Under the pieces are notes generated by a model that did no database searches, was not told the origin of the DNA, and saw only the letters and a program-made list of their open reading frames with translations. A stretch of DNA of 32,400 nucleotides from Streptomyces albicerus (GTDB lineage: Bacteria > Actinomycetota > Actinomycetes > Streptomycetales > Streptomycetaceae), in assembly GCF_008905045.1 (NCBI RefSeq), contig NZ_VWMY01000097.1:1-32400 (forward strand), written 5' to 3'. Position numbers and translations under genes: made by a program. Of this stretch, positions 8,135 to 14,554 are shown piece after piece (positions within the stretch are counted from its first letter, which is position 1; each line of letters starts with the position of its first letter).

Positions 8135-8517
8135 CAGCGGATGCCACGCATCATGAGCCCGGTGCTCGCCCCGGGGCAAGCAGGTCCGGAACACCGATGA
8201 CCAACCCCGTGGCGGACAGTAGCTGAAGTAGTGGCGAGGTGGCTGGTCGTGAGGAGGCAGATCCGTATCAGCGCCTCCTGGCCGCGATCCCGGTGTCACT
8301 GCGTGATGTCCGCCGCTGGATCAGCCCTGACCAGTTGGCGGACATTCTGGACAATCGGGGGAGGCGGTGCGGTGCACGCCCGTGGCATGCTCGGCGCACC
8401 GGCCCCGCGCTCAGGCAGCGCCAACTGCCTGCGGATGCCGCCCTATTGCGACCCGTCCGTTTCTCCGGCGGCCCGCCCCCTGTGCGGGCGGCCCTCTCAC
8501 GCTCCAGGAGTGCCCGC

Positions 8518-8808
8518 GTGCCTCACGTCGTTCCCCTGTCCGCGCCCGAGCCTGTCCCCGGCGCTCCCGGCCGCCCCCGCACGGCGGCGCAGGTCGCCGG
8601 TGTCCTCGCGTTTCCCGTCATCGGCGGCGTGCTCGCCATGAGCGGCATGTCCGTCGGCGACGTCATCGCACTCGTCAGCAGCTGTGGCGCAGTCGGCACC
8701 GCGTCCGTCGTCACGTGCGTCCGCCTCACCGGCAGGCACGCGGCCGGCCCTCTCGCCGGCGCGCTCGCAGCGGCCGCCGTCCGCGCGGCGCAGGAGCCCC
8801 GGCCGTGA
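8518..8808 (+). CDS. Small membrane protein, unknown function
   Basis: The 96-residue protein starts at a GTG preceded by AGGAG with a 7-base spacer (8506-8510), which decides the start over the longer open frame from 8239. Residues of about 25-45 (AGVLAFPVIGGVLAMSG) and 47-65 (VGDVIALVSSCGAVGTASVV) form two hydrophobic segments, followed by a small Ala-rich tail. This suggests a membrane protein with two passes. It overlaps the next gene by GTGA, so the two are translationally coupled. I do not recognise the family. Confidence 0.6.
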   Translation: MPHVVPLSAPEPVPGAPGRPRTAAQVAGVLAFPVIGGVLAMSGMSVGDVIALVSSCGAVGTASVVTCVRLTGRHAAGPLAGALAAAAVRAAQEPRP

Positions 8809-9398
8809 CGGTACGGGCCGGCAGGCCGCCTACCCGGGCACGGATCAGGCTCGGCGTCTTCCTCACCCAGCTGCACATGATCCACGGCCCGACCTGGGCC
8901 GAACTTTCCCGGCGCACGCGTCTGTCGGTGTCCACCCTCCAGCGCACCGCCCGCCCCAGCGGACCTGTGCCGCGCGAGGAGAACGTGATCGCCTTCGTCG
9001 AAGGGATCACCGACGACCCCCGGGCCGTCACCGACGCGAAAGAGTGGTGGCGCAAGGCCCGGATCGCGGAACGCGGCCGGCTGCGCACCCTCCATGCCCC
9101 CGCGCCCGCCGGCGTGCGCAACGAGGCCGACCTCCGGACCGCGCTCGCCGCCGCCTACGAAAAGGCCGGTGCTCCGCCCCTGCGCACCCTCCAGGACCGC
9201 GCCGGAACAGCCGGCGGCACGGCGTTCGTCCTCCCCGTCACCAACGCCTCCCGCATCGTCAACCGCGAACGCCTGCCCACCGACCAGCGCCAGTACGAGG
9301 CCTTCCTCACCGGCTGCGGCATCCCTGAACACGCCCTTGGCCCCTGGCGCGAGGCGTGGCTCCGCGTCCGGCCCGCCCCGCATGATCACCGGGCCTGA
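8805..9398 (+). CDS. HTH DNA-binding protein with two related halves
   Basis: The 197-residue product starts at a GTG overlapping the previous stop, with AGGAG 8 bases upstream. Near residues 22-45, WAELSRRTRLSVSTLQRTARP reads as a helix-turn-helix. The second half has a similar plan: a helical segment (LRTALAAAYEKAGAPPLRTLQDR), a turn around TNASRIVNRERLPTDQRQ, then a helix ending in a Trp-rich stretch (GPWREAWLRV). Each half also ends with a Trp-containing segment (EWWRKARI, REAWLRV), suggesting a duplicated XRE-like domain. It probably acts as a transcriptional regulator, perhaps of this operon. Confidence 0.65.
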   Translation: MTVRAGRPPTRARIRLGVFLTQLHMIHGPTWAELSRRTRLSVSTLQRTARPSGPVPREENVIAFVEGITDDPRAVTDAKEWWRKARIAERGRLRTLHAPAPAGVRNEADLRTALAAAYEKAGAPPLRTLQDRAGTAGGTAFVLPVTNASRIVNRERLPTDQRQYEAFLTGCGIPEHALGPWREAWLRVRPAPHDHRA

Positions 9399-9578
9399 CC
9401 CGGCACGCAGCTCGCAGCAGCACCGGGGCGGGCTGTTTCAGGCCAGGGGCTGGTCCGGGGGTTCCTGCCATTGCCAGCCGTGCGCGGCCATGCATGCGCG
9501 GGTCCAGTCCATGAGAAGGGTGGCGCCTTGTGTCATGTCGGGCTTTCTCCCAGAGCCTCCTCTTCTACTGTCTCCCCC

Positions 9579-10367
9579 ATGGGTCATTTCTGCGCCGAGT
9601 GCGGGCACCGGTACCCAGACCATGCGATTGAGCAGCCGGCGCCGGAGGAGCGTCAGTGCCCGCAGTGCGGGAGCAAGCGAGTCAGCGCGGAAGCACATCC
9701 TGGCCCAGCGATTGTTTCCATTCGGGTTCCGGGCCCCACAAGGATTGAGGTCGCGGCCCGTCTATGGCCGCGCTGGGCCGGTATTGCGATCGACCGAGCG
9801 CTAGCCGCCCGTGTGGCTCGTGAGCGGGCTGTTGCAGCAACCGACTTCGCGGCGAAGTCATCCGCGCTCAATGAGGAGTTCGACGCTGCGCTGGTCGCCG
9901 TGGCCGCCTCAGCGCACACCCTGGATGCCCTCTACGGCTCGGTGGTACCGGAGTCGCGCCGGGCCGAGTGGAAGGACAAGCGCACCCCGCGGCGCTCGGC
10001 GATCCGTGAGGGCCTGAAGCTGGTGTTCGCTACCGGCCCTCGCAACACCCCCTGGGTCGACGGGTTCAATTGGCTGTTCGATCTTCGGGACGGTGCGGTC
10101 CACCACGGGGAAAAGCCCCAGGAGACGGTTCCCCAGCCGTCCCTGGACACGCACACCGGCCCGGAGTACGTCGCCTACTCGACGGAGTCGGCAGACCGGG
10201 CGGTCTGGTTGATGCTGGAGGTCCTGCGCTGGTGCGTCGACCATCCCAAGCCCAAGACGCCCACGACCGGGCCCCAGGCACCCAGTGCCGATCAGTGGGC
10301 TGAGGGCAACAAGCCGGTGGTTACTGACCTGGAGAGCCGTTGGGCGTCGGCGACCGGGCCTATGTAG
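9579..10367 (+). CDS. Zinc-ribbon protein with HEPN-type RX4H motif
   Basis: The 262-residue protein begins MGHFCAECGHRYPDH. Cys5, Cys8, Cys27 and Cys30 form a CxxC...CxxC zinc ribbon. The C-terminal half is helical and contains FNWLFDLRDGAVHHGE, in which R170-x4-H175 matches the RX4-6H signature of HEPN ribonucleases and of HEPN-like domains in abortive-infection proteins. ATG 9579 was chosen because the zinc ribbon starts right after it; the frame upstream is not protein-like. No toxin partner or nucleotidyltransferase lies next to it. A role as an RNA-targeting defence or stress protein is inferred from the motif alone. Confidence 0.65.
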   Translation: MGHFCAECGHRYPDHAIEQPAPEERQCPQCGSKRVSAEAHPGPAIVSIRVPGPTRIEVAARLWPRWAGIAIDRALAARVARERAVAATDFAAKSSALNEEFDAALVAVAASAHTLDALYGSVVPESRRAEWKDKRTPRRSAIREGLKLVFATGPRNTPWVDGFNWLFDLRDGAVHHGEKPQETVPQPSLDTHTGPEYVAYSTESADRAVWLMLEVLRWCVDHPKPKTPTTGPQAPSADQWAEGNKPVVTDLESRWASATGPM

Positions 10368-10375
10368 GTCGGCTT

Positions 10376-10405
10376 CCGGCTTCGTTCCGGCCGGAACGAA
10401 GCCGG
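10376..10405. terminator. Perfect 30-bp palindrome after the zinc-ribbon gene
   Basis: CCGGCTTCGTTCCGG is followed directly by its exact reverse complement, with no spacer, 8 bases after the stop codon. In RNA it would form a near-complete stem. Without a spacer or T-tract it could equally be a dimeric protein-binding site. Confidence 0.5.
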
Positions 10406-10696
10406 GGAGGACCGAGCAGCTTCTTGGAGCCGACTTGCCTGAACACCCTCGAATACTCGTGAGGCACGTACGGAAGCCCCCATGCCCTACCTGCCTGACG
10501 TCTTCCACTGCCCCTAGAGAGCCCGGGAGCGCACGACATGGCCGCCGCCGGGGAGGCCGTTCGCCGGGGCCCGCGAAGCGCCCCTCGACTCTCCGGCGCG
10601 GCACGGCCGGTCCGGAGCCAGCGGTGGGCCGGGGAGCGAAGGCAGGTGCTGCCCCGTGCCGGCGGGGGCGCGGGGCAGCAGGTCCGTCCGTGTTGG
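10406..10696. other. Intergenic region between convergent genes
   Basis: Nothing gene-like was seen between the palindrome ending at 10405 and the leftward gene ending at 10697, apart from the terminator-like hairpin at 10647-10680. Confidence 0.4.
10647..10680 (-). terminator. Terminator-like hairpin of the 238-residue gene
   Basis: TGCTGCCCCG pairs with CGGGGCAGCA around a 14-base G-rich loop. The hairpin begins 17 bases beyond the stop of the leftward gene ending at 10697. No T-tract. Confidence 0.5.
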
Positions 10697-11413
10697 TCAG
10701 GCGGCCGGGCGGGCGGCGAGGTCGGCGGCGGTGTTCGCGAAGCGGACGACCTCCTGGAGGGTGAACATGCAGTCGGCGTCGGTGGCTTCGTCCTCGTCGG
10801 GGATGCGGGAGGCCTCCCGCATCGTGCGCAGGGCCGCCGCCGCGACGACCGCGACCGGGGCGGTCGTGGTGTAGATCCGCTCCCACATCCTCGGTTCGGT
10901 GAGCCACCCGCCGGCCCGCACCCCGTAGATCGCGGGGTTGCAGATGTGGCTGGCGCCGACGAGCCGGTCCAGGACGTCCGCGGCCGCGCGCAGCAGCTCC
11001 GCGCTCACCGATTCCTCTTCCTCCGCGGCCAGCTCCAGCACCCCGTAGACGACCTGGACAAGGGGCGCGTCGTGCACCGTGACCTCGCCGGCGGCGTGCT
11101 CGTCCACGGCGGGCTGAAGGCGTGCGCGAGCGGCACGGTCGGGCGTGCGCAGCAGGGCGTGCTTCAGTTCGCGGTCCTTCAGCGCCCAGGCCACCGCCTC
11201 GTCGACCAGGCGGGCGGCCGTCTCCCCCTCGGCGCCGAGGCCGGCGCGCAGCAGGGCGGCGAGCCGACGGGCAGCCTCGGCGCGGGCGGGTTCCGGGCGG
11301 GCGCCGCGCGGGCCGAGCTCGGCGCGCAGCAGCTCGGTGTACTTGCCCTTCGTGCCCGTGGCGTTCTGCGCGGCGCGGGCGCGCTGGCCGGCGCGGGACT
11401 GACGGCGTGGCAT
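10697..11413 (-). CDS. Hypothetical helical protein
   Basis: The 238-residue product starts at an ATG (MPRRQSRAGQRARAAQNATG) with GGAGAG about 9 bases upstream; the frame remains open above it but is not protein-like. The N-terminus is strongly basic, then the protein is rich in Ala/Glu/Leu helices (YTELLRAELGPR, AARLVDEAVAWALKDRELKHALLR, AELLRAAADVLDRLV). A conserved-looking segment near the middle of the C-terminal half contains SHICNPAIYGVRAGGW. No signal peptide or membrane segment. I do not recognise the family. Confidence 0.65.
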   Translation of the reverse strand: MPRRQSRAGQRARAAQNATGTKGKYTELLRAELGPRGARPEPARAEAARRLAALLRAGLGAEGETAARLVDEAVAWALKDRELKHALLRTPDRAARARLQPAVDEHAAGEVTVHDAPLVQVVYGVLELAAEEEESVSAELLRAAADVLDRLVGASHICNPAIYGVRAGGWLTEPRMWERIYTTTAPVAVVAAAALRTMREASRIPDEDEATDADCMFTLQEVVRFANTAADLAARPAA

Positions 11414-11694
11414 GACGTCTTCTCTCCGGGCACCCCGCGCCTGCCCGCAGTCGTACGGGCGGAATGGTCGCGGGCCCGGGTGGGGACCTTGGCCGTCTGG
11501 GCTGTCCCGGCGCGGGCGGGGTGCAGCGGCGGCGGTCGGCGGTGCGCGTCCTGCCGGTCGGCATCGTAGCCGAAACCGCCCGCCCTCCCCCGCCGCCACG
11601 GCGGCCGTGCTCGTGCCATGGGGTGGGTGCCGCACCCGTGACCGGCTGCGGCCTCACCGCCCCACCGCCGAAAGGGAGTTGAGCAGCCGGGGCG

Positions 11695-11898
11695 CTACCG
11701 GTGGCGGCGGCGGTCACGCCACCAGGCGAGCCGGTGAGCGGACTCCTGGGGGAAGACCGACTGCAGGGCCACGACCCCCAGGCCGAGCGCGAGGCAGCCG
11801 AACGCGGTGGCGGCCAGCCACCACGGGGCACCGGCCAGCGCCACCACCAGGCCGGTGACGCCGGCGGCCAGCAGCGAGATCAGCGGTCGTGCATTCAT
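11695..11898 (-). CDS. Small two-segment membrane protein
   Basis: A 67-residue protein starts at an ATG with GGGGGAG 8 bases upstream. Residues 5-23 (PLISLLAAGVTGLVVALAG) and 26-47 (WWLAATAFGCLALGLGVVAL) are hydrophobic helices, and the C-terminus (WWRDRRRHR) is basic and presumably cytoplasmic. It lies between two leftward hypothetical genes and may share transcription with them. Function unknown. Confidence 0.6.
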   Translation of the reverse strand: MNARPLISLLAAGVTGLVVALAGAPWWLAATAFGCLALGLGVVALQSVFPQESAHRLAWWRDRRRHR

Positions 11899-12008
11899 GA
11901 CGAGGACTCCCCCATTTCAGACGGGCACCCCGGCGGGGTGCGAATTCCGTTGCCCGGATTCTGTGTCCGCTTCACAGGTGAGAGGAGCGGTATGTGTATC
12001 GGTGGGTG

Positions 12009-13670
12009 TCACATGCGGAATCCGTGCCGGTCGAAGGCGCGCTGCCAGGCCGCCTGCATCGCCTGCTCCAGGAGCAGGGAGCTGCTGCGGTGGGCCGCGC
12101 CGGCCAGCCACTCGAGCAGCTCGGGCCGGGCGCCCGCGACGAGTTCGGCGGCCACCGACCCGCCGGGCCACGTCCAAGAGGCGTGAGGGACAACGAACTT
12201 CCGTCCCTTGAGCGACGGGGAGCTCCGGGCGAGGCGGTGGAACGCGCGGGTATCACCGCGGGCCTCCCGCAGCTTGTCGAGGTAGCTCTCGCCGGCCCCG
12301 TCGTCCGCGGACCAGGTGATGAAGTCGTCCATGATCTTGAGGGTCGCGGCCCGGGCCCGGGCCATGAGCCGGTGCTGTTCCTCGGCGGTGATGAAGCCGA
12401 AGCGACACGCCTGGTCGGCGGGCACATCCAGCGCGATACGCAGAAGGGGCTCTTCGGCGGGTTCGTGGTTCCAGTCGATGAGGACGGCTTCGATGAAGCC
12501 GAGGACCTGCCCGGGGCGCAGGCCGTCGGCCGCGGCGGCAACAGGTTCGAAGCCCGGCACGGGCCGGTGCCCGGGTGCGTCCTCGCACTGCAGGAGCGGC
12601 CAGAAGGCCTGCCGGTTGCGGCAGGGGAAGGCGAGGAGCCGGCGCTGCTCGGCCCAGGCCGTGTACGGCCCGGAGGCGGCCGGGGCAGGGGCGTGAGCCA
12701 GCCAGGCGGGCGGGATGCGCAACAGCCAGCCGGGCGAGGCGGGTTCCTCCATCACGCCGGCAGCCGGATCGGTGCGCGTGCGCTCGACGAGCCAGTCCTC
12801 GAAGTACTCGAGGTCCACCCGGCGCCGGGCCCGCCAGACCGCCGTGCCGCCCCGGCCTGTCCAGTCGTAACTCGTACTCCCCTGCCGCCTGCGCCAGCGC
12901 CGTTCTTCCCTGTCGTCAGCCAGCAGGAGACCCTCGTACAGCTTCTCCCACGGCTTGTCCTGCTCCCACAGGGCCTGCTCCCGCTCCTTGGCCCCCGGAC
13001 CGGTCAGGAAGCGGCGGGCCAAGCCGGTCGCCGACTCAAAACGCGTCAACGCGTGCCATGACTCCTCCCGCTCCAGGACTTCCGCGACGCGCAGGATGTA
13101 CTGCTCGTCAAAATCGTGTGGCACGTCGGTCCGCCGGTGCGCGGCGCGCACGACCCTCGCTTCCAGCAGGCATGCCTTCTCCGGGCGAGTGCTGGTGGCC
13201 GCCGCCGCCAGCCGCCACAGGCCCAGGGCGGCGCCGTGGCGCAGCAGGGGCAGCAGGCCGGAGAGGAAATCGTCGTCGAAGGGCTCGTCCCGCGCGATGG
13301 CCGTCGTCACCGCGTCGGTGAGCATGCGGCCCTGGTAGTCGCGGTAGGCGCGCGGATGCTGTCCCGGCAGCCGAAGGGAGACAGCGCGGGCCCGCTCCAG
13401 CAGGCCGGCGGGGGCCCGAACCCTCAGGGGCACGTCCGTGCGCGGATCGCCCCGCCAGCGCGGCGGGCGCGGGTAACGCAGCACGGTGGAGATGTGAGTG
13501 AGCCGGTCCTCGGGGTGCTCCTGTTCCTGCAAGGCGACATGCTCGGCCAGCACCTGCCGGACCGTCTCGTCACGGGAGGTGCCCCGCCGGACCGTGATCC
13601 GGCTCAGAGCCTCCAAGGCACAGGGCGCCAGGCGGACGTTGGTCTCCTTGTTGCCGGCCACCTCCAGCAA
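12009..13670 (-). CDS. Hypothetical protein with ribbon-helix-helix-like N-terminus
   Basis: About 553 residues from a TTG at 13670 with GGAAGG 5 bases upstream; a GTG at 13661 is an alternative, and no ATG lies close. The N-terminus reads KETNVRLAPCALEALSRITVRRGTSRDETVRQVLAEHV, a strand-helix-helix pattern like an Arc/CopG-type ribbon-helix-helix domain. A long mixed helical region follows with Trp/Arg-rich motifs (PRPPRWRGDPRTDVPL, YDWTGRGGTAVWRARRRVDLEYFEDWL). I recall similar proteins in other Streptomyces annotated only as hypothetical. The frame is open to 14069, but translation upstream of residue 1 is Arg/Gly/Pro noise. A DNA-binding role is suggested only by the N-terminus. Confidence 0.65.
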   Translation of the reverse strand: MLEVAGNKETNVRLAPCALEALSRITVRRGTSRDETVRQVLAEHVALQEQEHPEDRLTHISTVLRYPRPPRWRGDPRTDVPLRVRAPAGLLERARAVSLRLPGQHPRAYRDYQGRMLTDAVTTAIARDEPFDDDFLSGLLPLLRHGAALGLWRLAAAATSTRPEKACLLEARVVRAAHRRTDVPHDFDEQYILRVAEVLEREESWHALTRFESATGLARRFLTGPGAKEREQALWEQDKPWEKLYEGLLLADDREERRWRRRQGSTSYDWTGRGGTAVWRARRRVDLEYFEDWLVERTRTDPAAGVMEEPASPGWLLRIPPAWLAHAPAPAASGPYTAWAEQRRLLAFPCRNRQAFWPLLQCEDAPGHRPVPGFEPVAAAADGLRPGQVLGFIEAVLIDWNHEPAEEPLLRIALDVPADQACRFGFITAEEQHRLMARARAATLKIMDDFITWSADDGAGESYLDKLREARGDTRAFHRLARSSPSLKGRKFVVPHASWTWPGGSVAAELVAGARPELLEWLAGAAHRSSSLLLEQAMQAAWQRAFDRHGFRM

Positions 13671-14316
13671 ATCCGCCTTCCAAACCGGAGTCGACGCTTG
13701 CCCATGACGGAACCGGGGGCGTGGCAGTGGTGCCCGGCGGCGATGCGCTGCCGCCACCTGCTCACCATGTTGCGTGCCACCCCCGGCTCCCGCCCCGGCC
13801 AGGCTAGTCCCAGCCCGCGCCGCGAAGTATCCGGCGAGGCCGACGAATCCGGCCCCGCGGACCCGCGCGTTCCTCCCCGGCCGGGGCCGCGGCCACGTGC
13901 CTTCGGCCATCGGCGTGCCTGCCGCACTGGGCGGAGACTCTCCTACAGATCGCTTTTGCGCAGCTCCTTCCGCTCCGTATCGGCATGCTGTCCGCACGCC
14001 AGACGTGTCCTCGCCCTCGCTCCCGTCCGGACGATCCTTTTCTCGCTCCACACCACATGTGCGGCTCACGCCGTAGGGGGCGTCGGCCGGGCTTCAGCAG
14101 CGGCGATGGATGAGCCGAGTCGGTGGTGAGAGAGACTGGACACGCCCGGCGGTGCGCCCTTTATCCAGCCGATGCTGCCGCCGCCGGGCACTGTCAGCAG
14201 CCGGCCTGGGGATCGTCGCGCGGCAGCTCAGCACTGCGCTGGCCGACTACATCCAGCACGCCAGTCGGCGTCGACGCCCTCCTGCACAGCCGCCCGTGAC
14301 ACCCGGGAGCCTGCTC
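13671..14316. other. Intergenic region between divergent genes
   Basis: No defensible gene. The open frames are low-complexity extensions of the genes on either side. The promoter of the leftward ribbon-helix-helix gene should lie here, but no clear -35/-10 pair was identified. Confidence 0.35.
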
Positions 14317-14514
14317 GTGCCTGATGCCCCGCAGCAGTCCGCGGAAGCGGCGTACGCCGACCGGGCCGAGGAGATCCGCGCCGTGGCCGAGCGGCTCCTG
14401 GACGGCCAGGCGCAGCGCATGCGGTCCGCGCGGCCGCCCGACGCACCGAATCCGCCACCACCGCCGCCGGCCCCTCCCCCGCCCACGCCGGGCCAGGGCC
14501 AGGGCCTGCGGTAG
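14317..14514 (+). CDS. Small protein with Pro-rich tail
   Basis: The GTG start is preceded by GGGAG with a 7-base spacer (14305-14309), giving 65 residues; the same frame is open from 14110. The first 40 residues form one charged amphipathic helix (AAYADRAEEIRAVAERLLDGQAQRMRSA). The rest is an unstructured run of prolines. No family recognised. It converges on the helicase gene with a 40-base gap. Confidence 0.4.
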   Translation: MPDAPQQSAEAAYADRAEEIRAVAERLLDGQAQRMRSARPPDAPNPPPPPPAPPPPTPGQGQGLR

Positions 14515-14554
14515 CCCCGCGACACTGTTCCTCCGCGGTTTTTCGCGCCCCGAG

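Larger units (their letters stand above)
7818..8517. other. 700-bp intergenic region with two hairpins and a repeated 15-mer
   Basis: It separates the leftward nuclease-like gene from the rightward membrane-protein gene. It holds two strong hairpins (8002-8032 and 8115-8134) and two copies of ATTGCGACCCGT(A/C)CG, at 8086-8100 and 8445-8459. A frame from 8239 that runs into the gene at 8518 begins with plausible protein-like sequence (YQRLLAAIPVSLRDVRRW) but becomes Arg/Pro-rich. It may be a short decayed gene. Confidence 0.4.

Noticed and set aside
9438..9536. Short leftward frame ending in MDWTRACMAAHGWQWQEPP
   Set aside because: Only about 32 residues, no ribosome-binding site, and it lies across the leader of the zinc-ribbon gene. 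It might be a remnant, but support is too weak to list.
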